60,216 bases of DNA, taken from assembly GCA_009781425.1 (NCBI GenBank), contig WQYC01000014.1, forward strand, positions 1-60,216. Direction: 5' to 3'. The position numbers and the translations under genes are program-made. The notes under the pieces are model-generated. The model did not search any database. It was not told where the DNA came from and saw only the letters and a list, made by a program, of their open reading frames with translations. Shown one piece after another: positions 23,667 to 32,180 of the stretch (the stretch's first letter is position 1; each line of letters opens with the position of its first letter). The DNA is from Oscillospiraceae bacterium. Its GTDB lineage: Bacteria; Bacillota; Clostridia; Oscillospirales; Ruminococcaceae.

Positions 23667-25129
23667 AAAAATCTATAACTGAAATAAATATACCCGCCGT
23701 AATTCCCGGCTTTTTTCGCGGCTTCAATCTGCCGCCCGATAATCGTATCGCGGTCAGTTATCCACTCGTTTTTGCCCGCTTCTCCCGCCCAGTTGTCAAC
23801 CTGACCGAGCTTGTAGCTTGCGAGCCCGATTATAAGCTTGATATTCGTGCCGCGAACCAAATCCTCCCATTCAGCCAAGCACCGTTCGAAAGGCTGTGCA
23901 GCATTGAGAAAACCATAATACAACTGCGGCGCGATATAGTCGCAGTAACCCGCCTGTGAAGCCCATTTGCGTACATCTGCATAAATTTCATAGCAGTTTT
24001 GAATACTTCCCTGCGGGCTGATTCCGAAAAGCACAGAAGAATTTATACTCTTGACTGTATCGTACAAGGCTTTCACCATGCGCGTAGAATTATCGAGTCT
24101 GAACGCGGATAAATCCGAAAACGAGCTCGCCGCGAAAGCCGCGCTGTCAAAGGCTGTCCCGCTGTTCGGCGGGTAGAAATAGTCGTCAATGTGAATCCCG
24201 TCAACTTTATAATTTCGCAGAATCTCCGCCGCGCCGTCCGCAATAAGCTGACGAACCTCGGCGTAAGCGGGATTCAAGTACCAATGCTCGCCGACACGGA
24301 ATATACGCGTGCCGTTTTCCGCGCCGCTGTACCACTTGCTGACGGGCAGAGCGGGATTGCTCGCGCTGACTGCCTTCATATCCGCGTCAGTCATGAGCCG
24401 CATGGGATTGAGCCAGGCGCGGAAGGAAATCCCACGCGAATGAGCTTCCTCAATCATGATTTCGAGCGGGTCGAAGGCGGGCGCAGTCCCCATTGTTCCC
24501 GTGATTTGCTTCGCCCACGGGAATAATTCGGATTTATAATAAGCATCGCCGTGTCCGCGGACGTGAACATAAACCGTGTTGATTCCGAGTGATTTGCAAT
24601 TGCTCATCATTTCGGCGAAAGCCGCGCGGAAGCTCGCTTCAGTGCGCCCCGCGAAAGCGGTTTGCAATTCTATGAAGGAAATCCACACGCCGACGACCTC
24701 GCCGCTCGCCGCCGCAGGCGGCGTGGCTATTAGTGCAGGCGTCGTTGTGACGACGGGTGCGGGGGTTGTCGTGGTTACGGCTGGCGTTGTTGTGGTTATG
24801 GTTGGCGTTGTTGTGGTTATGGTTGGTGGTGTTGTGGTGGTTATCGGGACGACAGGGTCGTCGTCCCCTACATTTGTTGTGGTTGTCGTGGTTATAGTCG
24901 GTTCTGTTGTGGTAGTTATTATTGTTTGTGAGGTTGTAGTATTTTCCGGCGGAAGCGGCGGAATTTCAAGCGGCGGCGGCGAAATAATCTCGGCACCATC
25001 GTAGTTTTCAGCATTTATAAGCCGTACAGGCTCAGGCTCGTCCCCGTTAGAAGCACAGCCCGAAAACAGAACAGCAGTCAGCAAAAATATAAAAAATAAG
25101 TATTTTTTCGTCGATTTAAAAGCAAACAT
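23663..25129 (-). CDS. GHL10 family lipoprotein
   Basis: 488 residues. The signal peptide ends in the lipobox FSGC (Cys25). Residues about 60-140 are a Thr/Pro-rich linker with many TTTT tracts. Residues about 145-488 form a GHL10 (DUF187-like) barrel: VVGVWISFIELQTAFAGR, GINTVYVHVRGHGDAYY, FDPLEIMIEEAHSRGISFRAWLNPMRL, DGIHIDDYFYPPN, and CDYIAPQLYYGF. This is a paralogue of the barrel in the amidase gene downstream. Members are proposed to act on peptidoglycan glycans; activity here is inferred. Copy 8 of the palindromic repeat lies in frame in the linker, and copy 7 supplies the stop. Confidence 0.92.
   Translation of the reverse strand: MFAFKSTKKYLFFIFLLTAVLFSGCASNGDEPEPVRLINAENYDGAEIISPPPLEIPPLPPENTTTSQTIITTTTEPTITTTTTTNVGDDDPVVPITTTTPPTITTTTPTITTTTPAVTTTTPAPVVTTTPALIATPPAAASGEVVGVWISFIELQTAFAGRTEASFRAAFAEMMSNCKSLGINTVYVHVRGHGDAYYKSELFPWAKQITGTMGTAPAFDPLEIMIEEAHSRGISFRAWLNPMRLMTDADMKAVSASNPALPVSKWYSGAENGTRIFRVGEHWYLNPAYAEVRQLIADGAAEILRNYKVDGIHIDDYFYPPNSGTAFDSAAFAASSFSDLSAFRLDNSTRMVKALYDTVKSINSSVLFGISPQGSIQNCYEIYADVRKWASQAGYCDYIAPQLYYGFLNAAQPFERCLAEWEDLVRGTNIKLIIGLASYKLGQVDNWAGEAGKNEWITDRDTIIGRQIEAAKKAGNYGGYIYFSYRFL
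24845..24871 (-). repeat. GTAGGG palindromic repeat, copy 8, inside a coding region
   Basis: Minus strand: GTAGGG, arm GACGAC, loop GACCCT, arm GTCGTC, CCG; 27 bp, read in frame as VGDDDPVVP between two TTTT tracts. Confidence 0.9.
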
Positions 25130-25149
25130 AGTTAATTATAGCACCTTTT

Positions 25150-25193
25150 GTTGAATTAGTCAACTTGACAACCTTTGTATTTTTTGGTATAAT
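25150..25193 (+). promoter_or_regulatory. Promoter of the acn-icd-rex operon
   Basis: TTGACA (25165-25170), 17-bp spacer, TATAAT (25188-25193). A perfect 5-5-5 inverted repeat GTTGA-ATTAG-TCAAC (25150-25164) abuts the -35 box and could be an operator. It resembles half of a Rex box (TTGTTAA...), but the spacing and the second half do not fit, so a link to the Rex gene of this operon is open. Confidence 0.7.
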
Positions 25194-25227
25194 GAAGTTT
25201 ACACGTAAAGAGAAGGAGATTATCCCA

Positions 25228-27150
25228 GTGGAAAAAGCTTTAACCATTACAGAAAAAATAGTAAAAGCACATTTAATAGACGGCGATATTAATAAAAAAG
25301 GCTCGGAAATCGGGCTCAAAATCGACCAAACGCTGACGCAGGACGCAACGGGAACCATGGCGTATTTGCAATTTGAAGCAATGGGCGTAGATAAAGTTAA
25401 AACCGAGCGTTCCGTGGCGTACATAGACCACAACACGCTTCAGACGGGCTTTGAGAACGCTGACGACCACCGCTATATTGGGAGCGTTGCGAATAAATAC
25501 GGGATTTATTTCTCCCGCCCAGGTAACGGAATCTGCCATCAGGTGCATTTGGAACGCTTCGGAAAGCCCGGCAAAACTCTAATAGGCTCTGACTCGCATA
25601 CTCCCACAGGCGGCGGCTTGGGTATGCTGGCAATCGGTGCGGGAGGCTTGGACGTGGCTGTGGCTATGGGCGGCGGCGCGTACTATATAACTATGCCCGA
25701 GGTTGTCAATATTAGACTCAGCGGCAAGCTCTCGCCTTTTGTCAGCGCGAAGGATATAATTCTCGAAGTGCTTCGCCTGCTGTCGGTTAAGGGCGGCGTA
25801 GGCAAGGTCATGGAATATACGGGCGACGGCGTTCATACCCTGTCCGTGCCTGAACGCGCGACGATTACCAACATGGGCGCGGAGCTTGGTGCGACTTCCT
25901 CGCTGTTTCCCTCGGACGAAATCACGCGGCTTTTCTTAAAGGCGCAGGGGCGCGAAGAGGATTATATACCGCTCGAAGCAGACGAAAATGCAGTTTACGA
26001 CGATGTTCTTGAAATAGATTTATCGAAGCTCGTGCCTATGGCGGCTTGTCCGCACTCGCCCGACAACGTAAAAACCATAAAAGAAATCGGAAATATTAAG
26101 GTTGACCAGGTAAGTATTGGCTCTTGCACGAATTCGTCGCTCAAGGATATGCTTACTGTTGCGGCGATTCTGAAAGGCAAAACTGTCGCCCCGAACGTTG
26201 ACCTTTCGATTGCGCCGGGTTCAAAGCAGGTTTTTGAAATGCTTGCTTCCTGCGGCGCGCTGACTGACATGATTGCGGCGGGCGCGCGGATTCTCGAAGC
26301 GGCTTGCGGGCCTTGCATTGGCATGGGGCAGTCGCCGAATTCAGGCGGCGTGTCGCTGAGAACGTTCAACCGCAACTTCGAGGGGCGCAGCGGCACAAAG
26401 GACGCGCAGGTGTATTTAGTTTCACCCGAAACTGCGGCGGCGTCAGCTATTGCAGGCGTTTTCACCGACCCGCGTGTAGGGTGCGGCGTCCCCGACGCAC
26501 CGAAAATAGAGCAACCGAAAGAATTCTTAATTAACGACAACATGGTTATAAAGCCGAGCCTTGACGGTGAAATTCAGCGCGGACCGAACATCAAGCCGTT
26601 CCCGAAAAACACTGCCCTTGCTGACTCGATTAAGGCGAGCGCGCTCCTTAAAGTCGGCGATAATATTACAACTGACCACATCATGCCCGCAGGCGCGAAG
26701 ATTCTGCCCCTGCGCTCGAACATTCCCGCAATCAGCGAATATTGCTTTGTTGCCTGCGATGAAGCTTTCCCGAAGCGCGCAAAAGAAGCAGGAAAAGGAA
26801 TCATAATCGGCGGAACTAATTATGGTCAGGGAAGCTCCCGCGAGCACGCTGCACTTGCTCCGCTCTACCTCGGAATTAAAGCAGTTGTCTGCAAATCTTT
26901 TGCGCGGATTCACAAGCAGAATTTAATCAATAACGGCATTTTACCTTTCACTTTTAAAAACGAAGCGGACTACGAAAAAGTTTCACAGGGCGACGAATTA
27001 GAGATTGCGAACATCAAGGAAAGCCTTGACGCACCTACGCTCAAAAACCTCACTACAGGCGCGGAAATCGCGCTTATCGGCGGCTTTTCACAGCGCGAAA
27101 AGGATATGCTTTTAGCAGGAGGTCTGCTCAACTTAACAAAAGGAGAATAA
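25228..27150 (+). CDS. acn: Aconitate hydratase
   Basis: Isomerises citrate to isocitrate with a 4Fe-4S cluster. 640 residues, the short clade also found in mitochondria-like and clostridial enzymes. Visible: LTITEKIVKAHLIDG start, SRPGNGICHQVHLERF, IGSDSHTPTGGGLGM, the cluster cysteines in SIGSCTNSS and ACGPCIGMGQ, and the swivel-domain GGTNYGQGSSREHAALAP. GTG 25228 behind AAGGAG gives the family start; the frame is open further up but runs through the promoter. Palindromic repeat copy 9 encodes nine residues (VGCGVPDAP) near residue 420. It heads the operon with two small membrane proteins, icd and rex. Confidence 0.96.
   Translation: MEKALTITEKIVKAHLIDGDINKKGSEIGLKIDQTLTQDATGTMAYLQFEAMGVDKVKTERSVAYIDHNTLQTGFENADDHRYIGSVANKYGIYFSRPGNGICHQVHLERFGKPGKTLIGSDSHTPTGGGLGMLAIGAGGLDVAVAMGGGAYYITMPEVVNIRLSGKLSPFVSAKDIILEVLRLLSVKGGVGKVMEYTGDGVHTLSVPERATITNMGAELGATSSLFPSDEITRLFLKAQGREEDYIPLEADENAVYDDVLEIDLSKLVPMAACPHSPDNVKTIKEIGNIKVDQVSIGSCTNSSLKDMLTVAAILKGKTVAPNVDLSIAPGSKQVFEMLASCGALTDMIAAGARILEAACGPCIGMGQSPNSGGVSLRTFNRNFEGRSGTKDAQVYLVSPETAAASAIAGVFTDPRVGCGVPDAPKIEQPKEFLINDNMVIKPSLDGEIQRGPNIKPFPKNTALADSIKASALLKVGDNITTDHIMPAGAKILPLRSNIPAISEYCFVACDEAFPKRAKEAGKGIIIGGTNYGQGSSREHAALAPLYLGIKAVVCKSFARIHKQNLINNGILPFTFKNEADYEKVSQGDELEIANIKESLDAPTLKNLTTGAEIALIGGFSQREKDMLLAGGLLNLTKGE
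26476..26502 (+). repeat. GTAGGG palindromic repeat, copy 9, inside aconitase
   Basis: GTAGGG, arm TGCGGC, loop GTCCCC, arm GACGCA, CCG; 27 bp, read in frame as VGCGVPDAP in a conserved metabolic enzyme. Confidence 0.8.
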
Positions 27151-27151
27151 T

Positions 27152-27337
27152 ATGAAAGGTTTGATATTTTTCTTGGGTTTTGCGGTCGGGGTGATTGCGG
27201 GAATTTATATTTCGCCGATTAAAAACGGCGTGAAAATTATCACGAAAAATTATAACCAGTGCGATGGTAAATTAATAAAAGAAATTGAGGAGGAACAAGG
27301 GCATGAAAAAGCTGATAGCGAAACTGATTCTGATTAA
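27152..27337 (+). CDS. Small single-span membrane protein, first of a pair
   Basis: 61 residues: one hydrophobic helix (LIFFLGFAVGVIAGIYI), then a basic stretch and an acidic tail. It starts 2 nt after the aconitase stop with AAAGGAG inside the aconitase end. It resembles the next small protein in layout (helix, YI/YF, basic patch, acidic tail), suggesting duplication. Its position between acn and icd suggests a shared regulon rather than a known function. The next gene overlaps it by 35 bp. Confidence 0.65.
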   Translation: MKGLIFFLGFAVGVIAGIYISPIKNGVKIITKNYNQCDGKLIKEIEEEQGHEKADSETDSD

Positions 27338-27467
27338 ACTGGGGTTTTTACTGGGGATTGTTGCAACCCTGTACTTCACGAAATCAAGGCTGATGATTGA
27401 CATCGGCGTGGAAAAAGACTGCGAAAATTTGGAGGACGAGTTTGAAGATGAGCAAGAGCAGGATTAA
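27303..27467 (+). CDS. Small single-span membrane protein, second of a pair
   Basis: 54 residues: [25 protein letters not shown] forms one membrane helix, followed by a short charged region and an acidic tail ([15 protein letters not shown]). ATG 27303 follows GAGGAGGAAC. Overlaps at both ends (35 bp with the gene before, 20 bp with icd) support translational coupling and argue that it is real. Function unknown. Confidence 0.6.
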   Translation: MKKLIAKLILIKLGFLLGIVATLYFTKSRLMIDIGVEKDCENLEDEFEDEQEQD

Positions 27468-28674
27468 AATGACTACGCCGCTTGTCGAGATGGACGGCGA
27501 TGAAATGACCCGCGTGATTTGGCAGAAAATCAAGGAAATTCTGCTCGAGCCTTATATTGAGCTCAACACCGAGTACTACGATTTAGGCTTAGAAAAGCGC
27601 GATGAAACAGGCGACCAAATCACTATCGACAGCGCAGAAGCTACAAAAAAATACGGCGTAGCCGTAAAGTGCGCGACGATTACGCCGAACGCACAGCGCG
27701 TTGAGGAGTATAAGCTTAAAGAAATGTGGAAGTCGCCGAACGGTACGATTAGAGCGATTTTAGACGGCACTGTTTTCCGCGCACCGATTATCGTTAAGGG
27801 TATCGAGCCGCTTGTTTCGGCGTGGAAAAAGCCTATTATAATCGCGCGTCACGCTTACGGCGATATGTACAAAAACGTTGAAGACAAGGTTAAAAAAGGC
27901 GAAAAAGCAGAGCTCGTTGTAACTGCAAAGGACGGTGCGGAACGCCGTTTCTTAGTGCATGATTTTGCAAGTACAGACGGTATAATTCAGGGCGTGCACA
28001 ACACAAAAGAAAGCATTGAAAGCTTTGCGCGCTGCTGCTTTAATTATGCGGTTGACCTCAAAATGGATTTATGGTTCGCGACAAAAGACACGATTTCAAA
28101 AAAATATCATCATACTTTTAAGGATATTTTTGAGGAAATTTACGAGGCTGAATATGACGCTAAATTTAAGTCGCTCGGCATTGAATATTTTTACACGCTG
28201 ATTGACGACGCGGTTGCGCGAGTTATGCGCTCGGACGGCGGCTATATTTGGGCGTGCATGAACTACGACGGCGACGTCATGTCAGACATGGTTGCGACTG
28301 CGTTTGGCAGTCTCGGCATGATGACCTCGGTGTTAGTTTCGCCCACCGGCGCGTATGAATACGAAGCCGCACACGGCACGGTTACAAGGCATTATTACAA
28401 GCACCTCAAAGGTGAAGAAACCTCGACAAACAGTGTCGCAACGCTGTTCGCGTGGACAGGCGCGCTTAATAAACGCGGCGAGCTTGACGGAAATGCAGAG
28501 CTCTGCAAATTCGCGCAGATGCTCGAAAAAGCGACGATTGAAACTATTGAAAGCGGCGTAATGACAGGCGATTTGGTTATGCTTTCGACTTTGCCCGAGA
28601 AGAAAAAAGTGAACACCGAAGAGTTCCTGCACGAAGTCGGCGAAAGGTTAAAGAGGTTATATAATGCCTGCTAA
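27448..28674 (+). CDS. icd: NADP-dependent isocitrate dehydrogenase (type II, eukaryote-like)
   Basis: Oxidises isocitrate to 2-oxoglutarate with NADP. 408 residues. The start [52 protein letters not shown], and [15 protein letters not shown] are signatures of the homodimeric clade shared with eukaryotes rather than the E. coli type. ATG 27448 gives the usual short N-terminus and has GGAGG about 13 nt upstream. With aconitase it forms the oxidative arm to 2-oxoglutarate; no citrate synthase is visible. It overlaps rex by 11 bp. Confidence 0.96.
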   Translation: MSKSRIKMTTPLVEMDGDEMTRVIWQKIKEILLEPYIELNTEYYDLGLEKRDETGDQITIDSAEATKKYGVAVKCATITPNAQRVEEYKLKEMWKSPNGTIRAILDGTVFRAPIIVKGIEPLVSAWKKPIIIARHAYGDMYKNVEDKVKKGEKAELVVTAKDGAERRFLVHDFASTDGIIQGVHNTKESIESFARCCFNYAVDLKMDLWFATKDTISKKYHHTFKDIFEEIYEAEYDAKFKSLGIEYFYTLIDDAVARVMRSDGGYIWACMNYDGDVMSDMVATAFGSLGMMTSVLVSPTGAYEYEAAHGTVTRHYYKHLKGEETSTNSVATLFAWTGALNKRGELDGNAELCKFAQMLEKATIETIESGVMTGDLVMLSTLPEKKKVNTEEFLHEVGERLKRLYNAC

Positions 28675-29305
28675 AAATTATATTTCAAACTCAGTAATCC
28701 GGCGTCTGCCGCGGTATTATCGGTTTTTGGCTGACTTGCAAAAGGAGGGAACGACGAAGATTTCCTCCGGCGAGCTGTCGCGGCGCATGAAGCTGACGGC
28801 TTCGCAGATTCGGCAGGATTTGAACTGCTACGGCGGCTTCGGGCAGCAGGGCTACGGCTATAACGTCGATGTTTTGCGGCGTGAAATCGGCGCGATTATC
28901 GGCGTTGAGCGCAGAGCTCCCGCGATTCTGATTGGCGCGGGAAACCTCGGCAAGGCGATTACTTACTTCTTCGATTTTCCGAAATACGGCTGTGAATTAG
29001 TCGGCATTTTCGACATAAATCCGCAGCTTGACGGCACGGAAATCGCAGGAATTTCTGTGCGCAATATGACGAAATTAACAGCGTTCTGCACCAAAAACAA
29101 GCCGGAAATTGCAATCCTGTGCATACCTAAGGCGAGCGCGCCCGCAGTCTGCGAAACGCTGGTGGAGAGCGGCGTTCGCGCGTTTCTCAACTTCTCGCAT
29201 TATGACATAAATTTGCACTTCGACGGGATTATCGCCGAGAATGTGCATATGGGGGATAGCCTGCTGACGCTGGTTTATAATGTGAATAATCGGGAGAAAA
29301 AGTAG
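28664..29305 (+). CDS. rex: Redox-sensing transcriptional repressor Rex
   Basis: A homodimeric repressor that leaves DNA when it binds NADH. 213 residues: an N-terminal winged helix ([22 protein letters not shown] ... [36 protein letters not shown]) and a Rossmann NAD-binding domain ([16 protein letters not shown] ... [12 protein letters not shown]), with the family C-terminus. The ATG overlaps the icd end. Sitting in the acn-icd operon, it may control redox output of this pathway. No clear full Rex box was found at the operon promoter. Confidence 0.96.
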   Translation: MPAKNYISNSVIRRLPRYYRFLADLQKEGTTKISSGELSRRMKLTASQIRQDLNCYGGFGQQGYGYNVDVLRREIGAIIGVERRAPAILIGAGNLGKAITYFFDFPKYGCELVGIFDINPQLDGTEIAGISVRNMTKLTAFCTKNKPEIAILCIPKASAPAVCETLVESGVRAFLNFSHYDINLHFDGIIAENVHMGDSLLTLVYNVNNREKK

Positions 29306-29312
29306 ATGAAAT

Positions 29313-29347
29313 TAACCCCCGCTCGGAAGAGCGGGGGTTATAATTTT
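29313..29347. terminator. Terminator after rex
   Basis: TAACCCCCGCTC and GAGCGGGGGTTA form a perfect 12-bp GC-rich stem with loop GGAA, then TAATTTT. It also serves the convergent gene on the minus strand. Confidence 0.9.
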
Positions 29348-30386
29348 AATTACTACTTGACACCTCTTCTGCCTCTGCCTCTGCTTCATTTGGAGGTTGA
29401 TTGGGTGAAAAGTTCTCATCATATTCTTTAATCTTTTCATCTATAATTTCATTTGCTATATCAACTTCGGTATTTTCATCACCAATAATAAGCATAAAAC
29501 CCGAGTGTGTATTTAACCATGCCGACGAACGAATAATAATGGATTCTCTTGTTTCTTCATTCAATTCCGTTTTTAAAGAATTATCATAAACCACATTTTC
29601 TTTTATTTTTAATCCTTTTTCACAGTTTAATTCAAATCTAACACCATCACTGGGAGTTACTAACAAAAAGCCATAACATAACCAATGGTCATATCCAATG
29701 TCAATATATTTTCTTCTTATATTTAAATACTCACATTTATTGTATTCATCCGGTACTTTAAATTCATACTTATGTTTGAAATTACAAAATTCATCGTCAT
29801 CACTTTTATAATATGGCGTTATATCAATAGACTTTCCATCTGGAGTTTCTATTATTGTTTTTAATATTTTTATTCTTTCGCTATCAAAATAAACGGGAAA
29901 TGATTCATATTTATCTCTCCCCTTATGGACTCTATACGCTAATTCTGTATCTGCTTTTATCACATCATCTTCTTTATATATTTTCGCTTTAATAAAAAAT
30001 TCTGACCTAAAATTATTCTCAAATATTTTCATTGATTTATCAATTTGTTGAGAAAAATATTTGTTAAAATTATAATATTGAACTTTCTTATCTGGTGGTT
30101 GTAGTATTAATTGTAAGGACTGCTTTTTTTCTTTTTCACTCAATTCAGATAAAAATGATTTTGAAATGAAAATTTTTGAAAGCGTATTTGTAAATGATTT
30201 TGTGTTTAATACTAAATCAAAAATAGAACCAACTATTAAAGCTATTCCTATTGATTGCAAAAATTGAATTAATACATCTGTCATTATACTATTTTTTTCA
30301 AAATTTAATCTAACAATAATACTTATTAATAATAATAAAAGCCCTGGTAATAGCCAACCAATAAAGAATCTAAACCATTTACTCAT
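29346..30386 (-). CDS. Two-helix membrane protein with cytoplasmic domain, unknown
   Basis: 346 residues, very AT-rich. Two N-terminal membrane helices (about 5-25 and 38-60), then a basic segment and a soluble domain of about 270 residues with YYNFNKYFSQQIDKSMKIFENNFRSEFFIKAKIY and later SSAWLNTHSGFMLIIGDEN. The tail is Glu/Ala-rich. The layout (two helices plus a cytoplasmic sensor or effector domain) is common among accessory and defence proteins, but I recognise no family. ATG 30386 is preferred because GGAGGA lies just upstream; the frame is open to 30449. It is probably acquired DNA. Confidence 0.8.
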   Translation of the reverse strand: MSKWFRFFIGWLLPGLLLLLISIIVRLNFEKNSIMTDVLIQFLQSIGIALIVGSIFDLVLNTKSFTNTLSKIFISKSFLSELSEKEKKQSLQLILQPPDKKVQYYNFNKYFSQQIDKSMKIFENNFRSEFFIKAKIYKEDDVIKADTELAYRVHKGRDKYESFPVYFDSERIKILKTIIETPDGKSIDITPYYKSDDDEFCNFKHKYEFKVPDEYNKCEYLNIRRKYIDIGYDHWLCYGFLLVTPSDGVRFELNCEKGLKIKENVVYDNSLKTELNEETRESIIIRSSAWLNTHSGFMLIIGDENTEVDIANEIIDEKIKEYDENFSPNQPPNEAEAEAEEVSSSN

Positions 30387-30699
30387 TTTTTCGTCCTCCA
30401 TAGATGTTGTGTTATAATTTGCATTTCTCATTTTACCATTGTTTTTCACCCCTTGTCAACCCTTTTCGACAAATTTCGATAAACAACTACTGTGCGTAGT
30501 CGTTTTCCTCGAAATCGGCATTTTGCGACATATATATTTGGACGTGAGCGCGTTTGTCGGGCAGATGGTGAATTATAAAACTCTCGCTGATGCTTCCGAA
30601 ATAGGTGCGGGCGGGATTGTTTGTATGTGCGAGGAGCCTGTACCGATAGATGGTTAAAATTGTTTTATTCCGTGTAATAAAATATAAATATGTCTCTTG
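30387..30699. other. Intergenic stretch without a supported gene
   Basis: A + strand frame is open at 30439-30657 and a minus strand frame ends in a plausible acidic tail (NADFEENDYAQ), but neither has a ribosome site or a recognisable product. It may be a decayed gene end. Confidence 0.4.
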
Positions 30700-30951
30700 T
30701 TATGTCATATCGGCATATGTAGTGGTAGCTTTGACAAAAAATCTGTCGCTTTCGGGGAACTCATCGGGGCGGTAGGTTTTGAAGTTGATTTTTTCAATTA
30801 TTTTCTTCATGATTTGCTTCCCCCGTGCTTCGTTGAATCCTGTATAATTTAGTAGTCCTTTATTTTCCATTTTTTGTTTCAGTTTAGTTTTCGCAATTAA
30901 TGCAAACGATGTTATTAACAGTAATAAAAATTTTAAACGGTTGATTTTCAT
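30700..30951 (-). CDS. Possible small protein with N-terminal hydrophobic segment
   Basis: 83 residues starting MKINRLKFLLLLITSFALIAKT, which resembles a signal anchor, followed by a short hydrophilic part ending DRFFVKATTTYADMT. The start codon lies in the loop of a strong hairpin and no good ribosome site is visible; an internal ATG (MENKGLLNYTGF) is the alternative. It may be a fragment. Weakly supported. Confidence 0.3.
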   Translation of the reverse strand: MKINRLKFLLLLITSFALIAKTKLKQKMENKGLLNYTGFNEARGKQIMKKIIEKINFKTYRPDEFPESDRFFVKATTTYADMT

Positions 30952-30972
30952 CAACCGTTTTTTGTTTATTTA
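30935..30972 (+). terminator. Strong + strand terminator-like hairpin
   Basis: AAACGGTTGAT and ATCAACCGTTT form a perfect 11-bp stem with loop TTTC, followed by TTTTGTTTATTT. It is a textbook intrinsic terminator, yet no supported + strand gene lies upstream, suggesting a lost gene. From 30973 to 31116 nothing else is supported. Confidence 0.65.
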
Positions 30973-31116
30973 TGTTCCTGCGCCGGTATCATCTCCTGAT
31001 AATAATTCAAGAGCTCGCCGAAGTTAGCGATTTAAGTAACGAAGCTCAATCACTTTTATAATCACGGATTTAGCCGTGTGCGTAATTAGGTTTTTCGTGT
31101 TGACCTTTGTCCTTTT

Positions 31117-32169
31117 TTATTGTTTAATCAAAAATCCACCTACAACAAATTCAACATCTGCGAGATACTCATAATAATCCTCGTCAGAAGACGCATTTAA
31201 ACTTATATTGAAATGCCGCTCTCCGTCACTAATTATAAACATATCGTTCCACAATGAACTCCATTGGTTATTGTCATGATAAATAATCCTGTGTACATCA
31301 TAATCCGTTCCGAGATAACTTGCTTTTTCGATTAACGAATATCTTTCTGAATCAAAGTCGATTCCCGTTAAATACATCAGCACATCTAATGCTTCCGAAG
31401 CGTTTTCGCACTCATCGTAACTACCCGCTATACAATATACAGGCGTGACGTGTATCTGTGCTTTGCCGTTTGGCGATATATAAATGGGGAATGTTTCGGT
31501 CTCTCCTTCGCGCCAACCTGCCGGAAGCGTGATAATAAAATCATCATATTTAAAAACGAGGGATTCTTCGGGAGCACTAAGAATCTTTCTGTACGAAGAG
31601 CTTATCATAGGAGAAGCTATATACTCTCTATAAACGTTAACATTAATATCCCAGCCGTTATCAACAACATCACGAATGCTTATACCGCCGTACATAATAT
31701 CGGGATTATTTATGTCAAGCCATTCAATCCACATATTCGAGAAATCTTCTTCGTGTACGATAAAAATAATTATATCGCCGTTTCTGTAACTTTTTTCTGT
31801 TATATACGATTCATTAATAATAACCGTATTCCCCATGAAAGACCATGCCCCAAACACGTGCGCCGCAAAGAAATCAGGGTCACATTCTTCCCAATCTTCA
31901 TATGGAATGAAAACATCGCCGGCTTCTGTAATTATATAGCCTAAAAGTTCTAACGGCTCAAAAAAGTAAGAATCTGTGAATACCATTCTGCCTTCAGAAT
32001 CTTCCGTGAATGGCGTCCATATATCTGCTTGAGTTTCGGGTTCTTCCTGTGTTTTATTTTCCTCCACAGGCTCCTCGTGAGCACGAGGGCTTTCATAGAG
32101 AATTAGGGAATTATTGTCGCAGGCTGTGAAACAAAGTATTATTGAGAGCAATATTGATAATTTCTTCAT
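31117..32169 (-). CDS. Lipoprotein, unknown function
   Basis: 350 residues. The signal peptide ends in the lipobox FTAC (Cys17), then a Glu-rich linker. The body has two parts: about 50-200 (FTDSYFFEPLELLGYIITEAGDVFIPYEDW ... GAWSFMGNTVIINESYI) and about 215-350 (FKYDDFIITLPAGWREGE ... YLTGIDFDSERYSLIEKASYLGTDYDVHRIIYHDNN), the latter recalling small secreted domains that open with F-x-I-x-L-P-x-G-W. No enzyme motif is seen. It lies 11 bp after the MuF-CHAP gene on the same strand and may be its partner, for example an immunity-type lipoprotein; that is a guess from position. Confidence 0.82.
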   Translation of the reverse strand: MKKLSILLSIILCFTACDNNSLILYESPRAHEEPVEENKTQEEPETQADIWTPFTEDSEGRMVFTDSYFFEPLELLGYIITEAGDVFIPYEDWEECDPDFFAAHVFGAWSFMGNTVIINESYITEKSYRNGDIIIFIVHEEDFSNMWIEWLDINNPDIMYGGISIRDVVDNGWDINVNVYREYIASPMISSSYRKILSAPEESLVFKYDDFIITLPAGWREGETETFPIYISPNGKAQIHVTPVYCIAGSYDECENASEALDVLMYLTGIDFDSERYSLIEKASYLGTDYDVHRIIYHDNNQWSSLWNDMFIISDGERHFNISLNASSDEDYYEYLADVEFVVGGFLIKQ

Positions 32170-32180
32170 GATATTTTCCT

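Noticed and set aside
24720-25000. Long tract of GTTGTGGTTATG-type repeats as a possible tandem-repeat or CRISPR-like array
   Set aside because: It encodes the TTTTP linker of the GHL10 lipoprotein; units are irregular and without spacers.
25148-25166. Rex operator at the acn promoter
   Set aside because: Only one half-site resembles TTGTTAA and the spacing is wrong; kept only as a generic inverted repeat.
30439-30657. A + strand frame of 72 codons
   Set aside because: No ribosome site, no recognisable domain, and it covers a composition break; more likely decayed sequence.
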